64,000 bases of DNA from UBA6059 sp040219045 (GCA_965229505.1 OZ245881.1:2914001-2978000); one strand, 5' to 3'; counted from the first letter of the stretch, positions 48,651-56,895 are shown. Notes: generated by a model not told the origin, from the sequence alone. Translations and numbers: made by a program.

Positions 48651-49778
48651 CTACTCCTCCATCTTCCAGAAGATGATACCGCCGGCCTGCTTGCCCATAT
48701 CTACAGAGGCTATTTTTTTAGCAGACTTGAGCTCGATCACATCCATTGTGCCAGGCTCACCGCCGATCCCCTCGACAGAGACAAAAGCGTATTTGCTGTC
48801 CGACGAGATAGACACCCCATGAGGGATTTTGCGGGTATTTTTTACCCGGGGCATCTCCTTGCCCTTCTTAAGGTTCCAGACACCTGTTTCTTGTCCGCCT
48901 TTGTAGGTCACGACCATATACTGCCCATCAGGGGAAATGTCGACATTGTAAGGTGCTTTTCCGGTAGGAAGTCTATCGGTGACTTTCCATTCTGCTAAGT
49001 CCACTACGAGGATTTCATCTGAGCCATTGCCCGCCACATATACTTTGTTGTTGGTCGGGTGAGGGATGACCCAGGTCGGCTTGGTAGGGCTGTGGTACAT
49101 GGAATAGGAGCGATTGGACATGGCATAGGACATGCTGGACTGGTAGTCACCATTCATGGATGCCACCTCGTCAGATTCCTTCTCAAGCTCTACGCCCTCC
49201 AGCTGCAGTGTTCTGTTGACACTCAGTGAGGTTGTATTGATCTCGTAAAGCTCGCCTGACATCATCGCAACAGAATAGTGAAACTTCCCATCCGGTGAGA
49301 TGCGTGACCCGTGTGGCATGACACCAGTTTCAATTTTACTTATTTCGATCATCTCCTCAGGATCCACTACCGACACGGTGCTCGGCTTCATGTCTCCATG
49401 GAGATCAAAGTTGACGCAGTAGAGCAGGCCGGTGGACTTGGATACCTGCATGGAAGCCGGGAAGAGCCCCAGTTGCACTGAACCCACCGGTTCGTTGGTC
49501 TCGGTAGAGTATTTGTACAGCGTGCCGTAAGGGTTGCCATGGGCAAGCGACAGGTACCAGTACTTGCCATCAGGGCTGACATTGATGCCGTGAGGCCCCT
49601 CGATCTCCGCGGGCCAGGTACCTACCGCAATGGTTTCCTCCACCACGGCCTGCTTACCATCAAACCTGATCAACGCCACCTCATCCTCTGACTCTGCCGC
49701 GACATAGACATAGTAGTTTTGACTGTGCGCTGACAGGCAGAGCAAGAGTAGACCAGCGATCAATGCACTTTTCATCAT
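48651..49778 (-). CDS. YncE-like secreted beta-propeller protein
   Basis: A 375-residue protein with a signal peptide (LLLLCLSAHSQ). Propeller blades carry the YVTN-like phrases NVSPDGKYWYLSLAHGNP, RISPDGKFHYSVAMMSGELYEI, PTNNKVYVAGNGSDEILVVDLAEWKVTDRLPTGKAPYNVDISPDGQYMVVTYKGG and VSISSDSKYAFVSVEGIGGEPGTMDVIEL. Such proteins are non-catalytic scaffolds or act in surface binding. The start overlaps the stop of the LVIVD gene by one base, so both are made together. Confidence 0.93.
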   Translation of the reverse strand: MMKSALIAGLLLLCLSAHSQNYYVYVAAESEDEVALIRFDGKQAVVEETIAVGTWPAEIEGPHGINVSPDGKYWYLSLAHGNPYGTLYKYSTETNEPVGSVQLGLFPASMQVSKSTGLLYCVNFDLHGDMKPSTVSVVDPEEMIEISKIETGVMPHGSRISPDGKFHYSVAMMSGELYEINTTSLSVNRTLQLEGVELEKESDEVASMNGDYQSSMSYAMSNRSYSMYHSPTKPTWVIPHPTNNKVYVAGNGSDEILVVDLAEWKVTDRLPTGKAPYNVDISPDGQYMVVTYKGGQETGVWNLKKGKEMPRVKNTRKIPHGVSISSDSKYAFVSVEGIGGEPGTMDVIELKSAKKIASVDMGKQAGGIIFWKMEE

Positions 49779-51760
49779 TACTTGGTTTGCACTTTAGTGT
49801 TTTCAGGGAGTACAGGCTTCAGCTTAGCTGACCATAGCCCACTGTTCCAGTCGGAATAAAAGATGTGTCCTTTGTGCGGCTGGGCTCCCCAGGTAAAGGG
49901 TGCATTAGGCACATAACCTTCCGGGTCTTCGGGTACGATCCAGGCAATTTCACGACCCTGACGGTTGAGGTCACCAAGGAGTTCTCCGCTAAGATCAACC
50001 ACCCTTACTCCGGCATTATAGAATGCTGCGTAGAGAATATCATCTTCGATCCAGTAGTTGTGTGATCCTGCGAATGGCACCTGAAACCAGGCCACTTCTT
50101 TAGGGTTTTTCAGGTCAGTAAAATCTATGACGTGCAGGTATCCTGCCGCTCTGCTAGGCTTTTTTCCGGTAGGGTCAAGACCGTAGGGAAACTGCTCATC
50201 ACCCATGATCACGTAAAATTTACCTGTCTTCTCATCCTTGTAAGGGAAAGCGGCATGGTTGGCTTTGCTTGGATAGGCATAGCTCGCGAACTGCACCGGG
50301 TTGGAAGGTGAGCCACCTGCAATACCATTGCCGACATCTACCAGCTGCACGCCATCTTTCCAGTTGGAAGAGTAGGCGATCCCGTCATGGATCCAAACGT
50401 CATGGATGGCGTGACCAGGTGTGTTAAGCTCAAATTCGCCAACAATTCTTGGGTTCTTGGGGTCCTCAATGTTGATTGAATAATACTTTCGGCCAGCGCT
50501 CAATGCGTAGACGTGATCCTGATAGATGAATACATTGTGTACTCCCCCGGTAAGGTTTTCGGAAAACTCTGAGATGATACTCACGTCACGAGGATTGCTA
50601 CTATCGATAATGACCAGACCATTTTTTCTGTTCGAAGCGCCTTCTCGCGAGATCACACAGATGGTGCCGTCTTCGGAGATTTTGACGTCATTGACTGTCC
50701 GCGCATCTACCTTGACCGAGTCGATCTTAGTGATCGCGCCTGGGTCAGTTACGTCCCAGAAATAAGCCGTGCCATCCGCACCCCATGTACCGGTGACAGC
50801 ATAGTCGCGTCCATCTTTGCCTTCCCATATCCAAAGGTCAGAAGTGTGCTTATCATTGACCGATCCCCTGCCGACTAGCTCAATTTCACGGCCGATATTT
50901 CTATTATTAGCACTGACGGTGACTGACGCTGCTGCACCACCGGCTACCACATTGAGCACATAGAGACCGGGCTGATCAGCCACGAACTTACCCTCCTGGG
51001 TAATCAATCCGGACGGTGCTGCTGAGACATCATAGGACTCTCCCGTGAACGAATAAACGATAGGTGCATCATCTACTGTTTTGCCGTTTTTGTCACGGGC
51101 GATAGCAGTCAATGTGAAGACATCACCAGACCTGCCCTCGGTCATATCCGCAGTGAGGTCGATCTTTACGATAGGGTTTTCCACTACCGTCAATTCGATT
51201 TTTGTCATGACCTCATCGACCTTAGCAGTAATGGTCGTTTTACCTTTAGTGCCGGTGAGCAGTTTGTAGTAAGGAGCAACACGCGCCACTTGGGTGTTGG
51301 AGGATGATAGCTCCACACCAACTTCCGGACGCTCAAAGCCCGCTTCATCGATGACCCTCACCTCTAGCGGTACAGTCACGCCGGCATAGATATTCGATGG
51401 CACATCACCGATCTCGATTCTCGAAATAGCTGTTGGCTCGATGCTGACCGTAATCGTACCGCGCAATCTGGTGCCGTCATCAGTAGGGCTGATGACCCTG
51501 ATATCATACTCTCCGTGCTTGAGAGCAGTCGCTTTTCCGGTATTGGGCTCCACAGTCACTTCATCATTTCTTGAAAAGAAGATAAATTCCTTGTCAGGAA
51601 CCACATTGCCCTGTGCATCGATCACGGCGGCTTCAAGTTGGACGGACTCACCGATTTTCATTTGAACAGGTTCGTCACTGACTTTGATAGAGTAGTCCTG
51701 GGCCTGGCTAGCGCCAACAGCGACAAAGACAAGAAGTAATAGGAGATTTAGTTTTTTCAT
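49778..51760 (-). CDS. LVIVD-repeat protein with N-terminal Ig-like domains
   Basis: A 660-residue secreted protein (signal peptide ending GASQAQ). Three Ig-like (BIG2-like) domains occupy about residues 22-110, 112-196 and 198-285 (for example SVQLEAAVIDAQGNVVPDKEF, AVIDEAGFERPEVGVELSSSN). LVIVD repeats follow at about 290-640 (AYFWDVTDPGAITKIDSVKV, GLVIIDSSNPRDVSIISEFSENLTGGVHNVFIYQDHVYAL, AYSSNWKDGVQLVDVG, RVVDLSG). The propeller is predicted to be extracellular. It is the first gene of a two-gene operon with the YncE-like gene. Confidence 0.92.
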   Translation of the reverse strand: MKKLNLLLLLVFVAVGASQAQDYSIKVSDEPVQMKIGESVQLEAAVIDAQGNVVPDKEFIFFSRNDEVTVEPNTGKATALKHGEYDIRVISPTDDGTRLRGTITVSIEPTAISRIEIGDVPSNIYAGVTVPLEVRVIDEAGFERPEVGVELSSSNTQVARVAPYYKLLTGTKGKTTITAKVDEVMTKIELTVVENPIVKIDLTADMTEGRSGDVFTLTAIARDKNGKTVDDAPIVYSFTGESYDVSAAPSGLITQEGKFVADQPGLYVLNVVAGGAAASVTVSANNRNIGREIELVGRGSVNDKHTSDLWIWEGKDGRDYAVTGTWGADGTAYFWDVTDPGAITKIDSVKVDARTVNDVKISEDGTICVISREGASNRKNGLVIIDSSNPRDVSIISEFSENLTGGVHNVFIYQDHVYALSAGRKYYSINIEDPKNPRIVGEFELNTPGHAIHDVWIHDGIAYSSNWKDGVQLVDVGNGIAGGSPSNPVQFASYAYPSKANHAAFPYKDEKTGKFYVIMGDEQFPYGLDPTGKKPSRAAGYLHVIDFTDLKNPKEVAWFQVPFAGSHNYWIEDDILYAAFYNAGVRVVDLSGELLGDLNRQGREIAWIVPEDPEGYVPNAPFTWGAQPHKGHIFYSDWNSGLWSAKLKPVLPENTKVQTK

Positions 51761-51950
51761 CTGGGTTTCGATTTAAGCGCCTGAAATTAAGCAATCTGAT
51801 ACAAAATGGTGATGATACTTTACCGCTGGTCTTTATTGAGTGTTGTTCGGGTATCTTCTCTTACCAAAAATCCGGTGGGGAGACTGTGATGGGAATAGGG
51901 AAATCAGCTCGCTACACTTGTCTGGGCGCTGCGGGCTTTGGCTGAAGCCA

Positions 51951-51970
51951 GGTTCGTGAGGACACGAACC
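51951..51970. repeat. REP-C copy, reverse orientation, perfect
   Basis: GGTTCGTGAGGACACGAACC followed by TTGGCGA is the exact reverse complement of the head-type hairpin. Confidence 0.9.
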
Positions 51971-52033
51971 TTGGCGATGGAGTGCATCACAGGAGTAAGT
52001 CTGTAGTATTAAAATGCTGATTATTGCCTGCCA

Positions 52034-52060
52034 AGTTTCGTGAAGACACGAACCTTGGCA
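52034..52060. repeat. REP-C copy, tail type
   Basis: AAGTTTCGTGAAGACACGAA is followed by CCTTGGC. Confidence 0.85.
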
Positions 52061-52083
52061 GAGGAGAGATGAATAATTATTTG

Positions 52084-52587
52084 TCAGCTTGTCAATTCTT
52101 TCAGCACTTCCTCCAATTGATTCAGTCCCATGGTAAATCCTTCCTGGAAGCCCATTTGAATCACCATTTCCAAATCTTCAAGTTTGTCATAGGTAGCCAC
52201 AACGGTCACTTTCGTTATACCGTCGGTTTCGGCGAATGAATTTTTCCATTCAGTACGCGGCATATCGGTGTTGGTGACCCCTTCTTCATCGCAGAAAGCA
52301 TCCAATCCGGTGAAGCTCGTTTTTGGATCGATTTTCAGGTAATCATTCTTGCACCAGTGTACCTGTTCCTCGGGACTAATCATGCAGTAAAGCCATTGAC
52401 CGCCCTCACGAAAATCCATGGTCTTGGTCTTGTTCTGATATGGCTTAGGTGCCCACCACTGGTCGAGGATTTCCGGCTTGGTCCAGGCATCCCAAACCAG
52501 GCCAAGAGGTGCATTGAATTCCCGTTGTACGTTGACGGTTCGAGTTTCCTTGTCCACCGTAAAATCAAATAATAAGGCAGTTTTCAT
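52084..52587 (-). CDS. SRPBCC (AHSA1-like) protein, last gene of the second ArsR operon
   Basis: A 167-residue AHSA1-like protein: RTVNVQREFNAPLGLVWDAWTKPEILDQWWAPKPYQNKTKTMDFREGGQWLYCMISPEEQ and MGFQEGFTMGLNQLEEVL. Its start overlaps the preceding AHSA1 gene by 4 bases. It is probably expressed with and repressed by the ArsR protein at 53026. The middle insertion NDYLKIDPKTSFTG differs from the other AHSA1 paralogues. Confidence 0.9.
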   Translation of the reverse strand: MKTALLFDFTVDKETRTVNVQREFNAPLGLVWDAWTKPEILDQWWAPKPYQNKTKTMDFREGGQWLYCMISPEEQVHWCKNDYLKIDPKTSFTGLDAFCDEEGVTNTDMPRTEWKNSFAETDGITKVTVVATYDKLEDLEMVIQMGFQEGFTMGLNQLEEVLKELTS

Positions 52588-53033
52588 TTTGTCTGTCGTT
52601 TAAGTAAGTATTGTTCTAGTTTGTCAAGGTTTTGTTTTTGTCCTTCCGCGGCATTCACCTCTCTCACCAGCGTTTTCAAAATTTCTTCTGAATCCAGCTC
52701 CACCGTCCAGTCAATTAAGGTTTCGTCACCCTGCGAAATGAAGAGGACTGTGGTAAGGAAGTGAGGACCGAAGTGTTCAAAGACGATCTTCTCTTTTGGC
52801 ACGATTTCTTTGAAGACACTCCTGTTTGCATAGTCTTTTCCGTCTGGGCCGTGCATGGTAAATAGCCACTCCCCGCCCTCACGGAAATCCATGAGTTTAT
52901 TGGTGTTGGTGAAGCCGGTCGGTCCCCACCATTGCATGATGTGCTCGGGTTGCGTCCAAACTTCCCACATTAGATCAATGGGCGCTTTGAAAGTCCGCGT
53001 TTGACGCAACTGTCGGTTTTCGATGTTATCCAT
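52584..53033 (-). CDS. SRPBCC (AHSA1-like) protein, middle gene of the second ArsR operon
   Basis: The frame opens at 53108; the ATG at 53033 (MDNIENRQLRQTRTFKAPIDLMWEVWTQPEHIMQWWGPTGFTNTNKLMDFREGGEWLFTMHGPDG) gives 149 residues and an 8-base overlap with the ArsR stop. It is of the same fold as its downstream partner and as the protein at 35833. Tandem duplication of an AHSA1 gene behind one ArsR is likely. Confidence 0.9.
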   Translation of the reverse strand: MDNIENRQLRQTRTFKAPIDLMWEVWTQPEHIMQWWGPTGFTNTNKLMDFREGGEWLFTMHGPDGKDYANRSVFKEIVPKEKIVFEHFGPHFLTTVLFISQGDETLIDWTVELDSEEILKTLVREVNAAEGQKQNLDKLEQYLLKRQTK

Positions 53034-53352
53034 TCTCTTTTTGAATTTTAGCCAAGTAGCTGTCCAGGTTGTCGAATCGGTTTTCCCAAATCTTGCGGAA
53101 CTGCTCAATCCATTGATCGATCTCTTTCATTTTGTCAATCTTTATTTCGTAGAAAATCTCACGTCCTTTTTGGTTAGACTGCACAAGCTCACATTCATGG
53201 AGGATCTGCATGTGCTTGGAAATGGTTGGGCGTGCCACATCAAACTCTGAAGCAACAGCCCCGGCGGTCATGGTCTGGGTGGATAGTAAAACCAAGATCG
53301 CTCGACGGGTGGGATCAGCAATAGCCTGGAAAATGTCTCTTCGTAATTTCAT
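53026..53352 (-). CDS. ArsR-family repressor, second copy
   Basis: A 108-residue winged-helix protein similar over its whole length to the regulator at 36284 (RRDIFQAIADPTRRAILVLLSTQTMTAGAVASEFDVARPTISKHMQILHECELVQSNQKGREIFYEIKIDKMKEIDQWIEQFRKIWENRFDNLDSYL). It has no metal-binding motif. The recognition helix differs at several positions from the first copy, in line with the altered operators at 53356-53397. It heads an operon with two AHSA1 genes. Confidence 0.93.
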   Translation of the reverse strand: MKLRRDIFQAIADPTRRAILVLLSTQTMTAGAVASEFDVARPTISKHMQILHECELVQSNQKGREIFYEIKIDKMKEIDQWIEQFRKIWENRFDNLDSYLAKIQKENG

Positions 53353-53355
53353 CGT

Positions 53356-53397
53356 GTAGCCATTTGACTACAAGTATATATGTAGTTATTTAGCTAC
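53356..53397. promoter_or_regulatory. Double operator of the second ArsR gene
   Basis: GTAGCCATTTGACTAC (53356-53371) and GTAGTTATTTAGCTAC (53382-53397) are separated by AAGTATATAT. Arrangement, dyad length and spacer match the first ArsR promoter at 36620-36661, but the half-sites are GTAGY rather than GTAAY. They start 3 bases before the start codon. Confidence 0.75.
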
Positions 53398-53437
53398 ACA
53401 AATTTTTGAGAAGTTATTTTGGTGGGTCCTCCGCCCT

Positions 53438-53457
53438 GGTTCGTGTCCTCACGAACC
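53438..53457. repeat. REP-C head copy behind RAYT-C
   Basis: GGTTCGTGTCCTCACGAACC, a perfect 8-4-8 hairpin, lies 14 bases after the stop side of RAYT-C. Confidence 0.92.
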
Positions 53458-53471
53458 AATACCCCGAGACA

Positions 53472-54014
53472 TCAAAGCTCATTTCCAATATGCTTTAGAA
53501 ATGGAAATCCGCATGCTCCGCTTTCATAGAATGCCGCGGAAGAATACTCATACTTGATAGGATCTGTTGCCAAACTCCATTTTCCGGCTAGTGGATTGTT
53601 ATGGATATACTCCAGTTTCTGATAGATAACTTCAGGACTGTACAATTCTATAGCCAATGAGTCCCTTTGCCAAAACTCACATTGCTTGTTCGGTGCAGTC
53701 ACATTATACAACGCTAGCTCCGCCGGAGGTAGCATTTGCTTGAACTGATGAGCTGTGAATTTAAGGAATGACCCACTTGGTAGCTCTTTACCATTCAATG
53801 CGTTGATCCTCCAAATCAAGTGGATGTGGTTGGGCATGATCACAAAAGCGAATACATCGATGAGATGTTGATCACTTAGGAAGTTGAGTGAATCAATGAT
53901 CACCGTTTTGAACTTATCATCTGACAAAAGAGGATGCCAGTTTCTGATGGTGGCCGTCCAAAAATAGATTTTGCCTATTTCGATACTTGACTTACGATAC
54001 TGCTGTGGGGACAT
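53472..54014 (-). CDS. RAYT-C: REP-associated tyrosine transposase
   Basis: A 180-residue Y1/HUH transposase. The N-terminus SSIEIGKIYFWTATIRNWHPLL is typical for one RAYT group. The metal motif is VIMPNHIHLIWRI near residue 62. YQKLEYIHNNPLAGKWSLATDPIKYEYSSAAFYE at 130-163 contains the candidate catalytic Tyr residues and the NNP signature. It is flanked by a head-type REP-C at 53438-53457 and a reverse-type REP-C at 54036-54055, and about 18 copies of that palindrome are in the window. It is the likely enzyme for REP-C. Confidence 0.93.
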   Translation of the reverse strand: MSPQQYRKSSIEIGKIYFWTATIRNWHPLLSDDKFKTVIIDSLNFLSDQHLIDVFAFVIMPNHIHLIWRINALNGKELPSGSFLKFTAHQFKQMLPPAELALYNVTAPNKQCEFWQRDSLAIELYSPEVIYQKLEYIHNNPLAGKWSLATDPIKYEYSSAAFYESGACGFPFLKHIGNEL

Positions 54015-54035
54015 TGGGGATTTTGGCTTAAGTCA

Positions 54036-54055
54036 GGTTCGTGAGGACACGAACC
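54036..54055. repeat. REP-C reverse copy in front of RAYT-C
   Basis: GGTTCGTGAGGACACGAACC followed by TTGGCGATGG. It stands 22 bases upstream of the start of RAYT-C, in inverted orientation to the copy behind the gene. Confidence 0.92.
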
Positions 54056-54070
54056 TTGGCGATGGGCCTA

Positions 54071-54739
54071 TTATTTAATCGACACAAGTTCCCATTCCAT
54101 TAACACTCCATCCATCTCGTTCGCGTACTTTACAACGCCCAATTTCTTAGCATATATTGTGTATCCTGAGTATTCTGTAGACTTTCCAATGAATGGTATA
54201 AAGCTATGTCCAACCTCAAAATTCAATGTTCGTTCGAAATACAAAGCATCAGTTTTAATGTTGTTCCAGTAATAAGTTGTGTCCTTTCGGAAATTATCAA
54301 TGGTTTGGTATTCGGTTTCTATATTGTTGCATTCGTACTTGATTTGTGATTTTCGGCCTCCATATGGTGTTCCGTTGGCAAAGTATTCTTCTTGTTCAAT
54401 GGATCCTACGGTTAATCCTTGGAAATTCCCGAGAGTATCATATTCGTATCGGAAGATTGACACAAGTTTGGGAGGTTCATCCAATGAGGTTATTGAAGAA
54501 TCGAACTTAATGGATTCATTACCTACTACTGAAATGAAGAATTTTGTTCCTTCTTTTTCATTGATTTGCTGAGTTACTACTGTTTGTTCCGTTCCACCGA
54601 CCTTTTGGTAGACGAATGATTTTTGGTTGTTTAGTTCTTCATATGGAAAGTGAAATTCTTCCATGCTCTTCAAATCAACATCTTGTGATTTTAAGCAGGA
54701 CGCTAAGAATATAGCAGTTAATACGATTAATAATCTCAT
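54071..54739 (-). CDS. Orphan lipoprotein
   Basis: A 222-residue protein with a signal peptide and lipobox (LASC, Cys15). The mature part is beta-rich (SFVYQKVGGTEQTVVTQQINEKEG, VGNESIKFDSSITSLDE, NFQGLTVGSIEQEEYFANGTPYGG) and ends in a strand-rich segment with KTDALYFERTLNFEVGHSFIPFIGKSTEYSGYTIYAKKLG. I do not recognise the family. The gene is AT-rich. It shares a 43-base leader with the gene at 29146, and a REP-C element follows that leader upstream. Confidence 0.6.
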   Translation of the reverse strand: MRLLIVLTAIFLASCLKSQDVDLKSMEEFHFPYEELNNQKSFVYQKVGGTEQTVVTQQINEKEGTKFFISVVGNESIKFDSSITSLDEPPKLVSIFRYEYDTLGNFQGLTVGSIEQEEYFANGTPYGGRKSQIKYECNNIETEYQTIDNFRKDTTYYWNNIKTDALYFERTLNFEVGHSFIPFIGKSTEYSGYTIYAKKLGVVKYANEMDGVLMEWELVSIK

Positions 54740-54755
54740 GCAGTAAAATTGAGGA

Positions 54756-54798
54756 TAACATTAATGTAAAATACAAAAGTGCATGATATTTACCTTTC
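54756..54798 (-). promoter_or_regulatory. 43-base leader shared with 29684-29726, copy 2
   Basis: TAACATTAATGTAAAATACA through ATATTTACCTTTC. It differs from copy 1 at 5 of 43 bases. It ends 16 bases before the ATG at 54739. Confidence 0.7.
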
Positions 54799-54805
54799 CC
54801 GCCCA

Positions 54806-54825
54806 GGTTCGTGTCCTCACGAACC
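54806..54825. repeat. REP-C head copy
   Basis: GGTTCGTGTCCTCACGAACC, followed by AACCC. It lies directly behind the 43-base leader. Confidence 0.9.
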
Positions 54826-54841
54826 AACCCTGTGCATAGAC

Positions 54842-56152
54842 CTACTCCTCTACCCAAAATGGGATGTTAGCATGGGCAGTGTGCTGATTATCATCCTCTA
54901 CATAAACGAATAATCGATAAGCACCTGACTCGGCGGGAGCGGTGAAGTTAGCGGTGCTATCGGCACTTGCCGCAAACAGATCCGGAATAACGGCAGGGAC
55001 ATACTCCCGATCTCCACCTGTGGCTTGGGAGTTGCTCTCTTCCATGATTTCCCAGCGATAGGTCAGTGGGTCATTATCAGGATCTGTGACCTTGACTTGT
55101 GCCGAGTAGTTGTTGCCTGCTTTCAGTTTTATACCGTTGACATCCCTCTGCCCCTCCAGGGTAAAATCATTCAATCGGGGCGAACGGTTTTCGGACCATT
55201 CTCCATTCCAGACATAATGCATCACATCGACAGATTCGGTCTCATTACCATCCGCCATAAATACCCCGAACCATGTAGGTGTACGCTCTTGCTTTTGGCC
55301 CCAGAGAAACACGAAAGAGCCCATCACCTGTGATTGAGAGGCAATGGAATTTTGGTATCGACTGAGATAAAAATCAGCTTTTACAGAGCTGTTGTTCTCC
55401 AGTGGCGCTCCCCATTCTGTGGTATCCACTTCCCAATAGCCGGTCGCACCCCATTCTGTTACCAGCAAGGGCCCTTCATAAGTAGACGTCTCAATCAGCT
55501 CCGGCAGGATCTCTATCACGCCATACAATTGGGTACTCACAAAATCCAAATCAGGTGCTCTGGTGGCAATTAGGTCTACATACTTCTTATTTATTCCTGC
55601 CAAGGAGGTGGTCGTGAGATGGTGCGGGTCAAGTTCATGGATCATCTTGGATAGGTCATTCACCGCATCCCATACTTTTGGGTTGGTCGAGTGGTGATTC
55701 AGCTCATTGCCAAGCCCCCAGATCATCAACGCCGGATGATCCTTAAGTGCCAGCACCCTTTCGCGGATATACTCTTGTTGCTTTTTGACAGCCGCTTCAT
55801 CATCATAGTTGAACCCCTGACGCTCCAATCCGACCCAAATTCCCATCATTACCTTTAATCCCAGCTCGTGTGCTTTGTCGAGGACTTCTTCGCCGTTTTG
55901 AGTGGTCCAGGTCCTAAGGGAATTGGCCCCATGCTTGGCCAGGGCTTCAATACTGCCCTTCGACACGCCAGCTCCCTGAATGTAGAAAGGCTCTCCATCC
56001 AAAAAGACACGATAGCCCTCATCGGTAAGGCGAATTTCTGATTTAGTGATCGTGGTACCGGACTCCTTTGAGCTGGGCGCATTACAGCTATTCAGCAATA
56101 TCAGGAGTAGAGAGAATGCAATACAACGGTTTAGGTACGATGAGAACTTCAT
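54842..56152 (-). CDS. GH2-like TIM-barrel glycosidase lipoprotein
   Basis: The open frame reaches 56185, but the ATG at 56152 gives a clean lipoprotein signal (LLNSC). The barrel shows IQGAGVSKGSIEALAKHGANSLRTWTTQNGEEVLDKAHELGLKVMMGIW, the acid/base motif MIWGLGNELNHH (NE), and the nucleophile in LVTEWGATGYWEV. A C-terminal Ig/cadherin-like domain follows (VKVTDPDNDPLTYRWEI). The family resembles GH2 and related beta-glycosidases; the substrate is unknown. The window also has two GH16 lipoproteins, so a glucan diet is plausible. Confidence 0.85.
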   Translation of the reverse strand: MKFSSYLNRCIAFSLLLILLNSCNAPSSKESGTTITKSEIRLTDEGYRVFLDGEPFYIQGAGVSKGSIEALAKHGANSLRTWTTQNGEEVLDKAHELGLKVMMGIWVGLERQGFNYDDEAAVKKQQEYIRERVLALKDHPALMIWGLGNELNHHSTNPKVWDAVNDLSKMIHELDPHHLTTTSLAGINKKYVDLIATRAPDLDFVSTQLYGVIEILPELIETSTYEGPLLVTEWGATGYWEVDTTEWGAPLENNSSVKADFYLSRYQNSIASQSQVMGSFVFLWGQKQERTPTWFGVFMADGNETESVDVMHYVWNGEWSENRSPRLNDFTLEGQRDVNGIKLKAGNNYSAQVKVTDPDNDPLTYRWEIMEESNSQATGGDREYVPAVIPDLFAASADSTANFTAPAESGAYRLFVYVEDDNQHTAHANIPFWVEE

Positions 56153-56270
56153 ATGATGTCGACAATTGGTCAATAAGAATTTCAAGATAAGGCCTTCAAT
56201 TTAACGCTTCTTCATAGATAGCTTCCCGGCCTCCAGTGAACCCGATTAGCAAGTATGCTCATGCACAAAT

Positions 56271-56684
56271 TCAACCTTGCAGTTTCTGAGCTATCGTTCC
56301 TCCCAGCCATGCCATGGGTATATAGGCGATTAGGATATCCGCTACCGCAAACCATATCGGACCTGGCAACATGTAGTTTACAGCGAGCCCTCCTAATAGG
56401 AAGAAGCACCCTATGCCCAGTGCAAATTTCATCTTGTGACTAGCAGCCAACAGGTAGGCTAGCGCCGCACCAACCAACGTCCCCAGTGCATGAGCCAGAA
56501 ACGGAAAGATGAAATGCTCAGGACCAAGAGATGGCATTACAGCGGCTAATGCCTCCATATCGTTGGGGTCTATGCCATCTATCGGGTAGATATTATTCCC
56601 AAGCTGCACAAGCCCCATGTTGATGGCGCTACCGCCTAACCATCCAAGAATTGCGGCCAGTATATTTCTGAGGATCGGGTGCAT
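56271..56684 (-). CDS. Hypothetical small membrane protein
   Basis: The ATG at 56684 (MHPILRNILAAILGWLGGSAINMG) is preferred to the upstream open frame. The product has 137 residues and four hydrophobic helices. The central part EHFIFPFLAHALGTLVGAALAYLLAASHKMKFALGIGCFFLLGGLAVNYMLPGPIWFAVADI is typical of a widely distributed small integral membrane protein in Bacteroidota, without an assigned function. It is divergent from the TPR kinase at 56896, with a 20-bp palindrome between them. Confidence 0.75.
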   Translation of the reverse strand: MHPILRNILAAILGWLGGSAINMGLVQLGNNIYPIDGIDPNDMEALAAVMPSLGPEHFIFPFLAHALGTLVGAALAYLLAASHKMKFALGIGCFFLLGGLAVNYMLPGPIWFAVADILIAYIPMAWLGGTIAQKLQG

Positions 56685-56768
56685 AGGATAGAGGTTAAGG
56701 TTAGTGATGTTTTGTGAATTTGAATATAGCAATTCTTACCTAGCGGTCCAATTTGGCCTTGGAACGAG

Positions 56769-56788
56769 CACTGGACAGCTGTCCGGTG
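56769..56788. promoter_or_regulatory. 20-bp palindrome in the divergent promoter region
   Basis: CACTGGACAGCTGTCCGGTG is a near-perfect palindrome with one mismatched pair; the inner 12 bases GGACAGCTGTCC are exact. It lies between the gene at 56684 and the kinase gene at 56896, a good position for an operator. The binder is unknown. Confidence 0.45.
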
Positions 56789-56895
56789 ATTTTTGTACAG
56801 CAGATAACTTGTTCCTTAGTTCTTATCACAAAAACAGGCGTTTTTGATCCTCTCTTGATTTTCCCTACTTTGATTACAAACAAACGCTGGTTAGG

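Larger units (their letters stand above)
51761..52083. other. Intergenic region with two REP-C elements
   Basis: This 323-base stretch between the LVIVD gene start and an AHSA1 gene stop holds REP-C copies at 51951-51970 and 52034-52060. No coding frame or other structure is supported. The promoter of the LVIVD operon must lie at the left part, but no clear box is visible. Confidence 0.65.
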
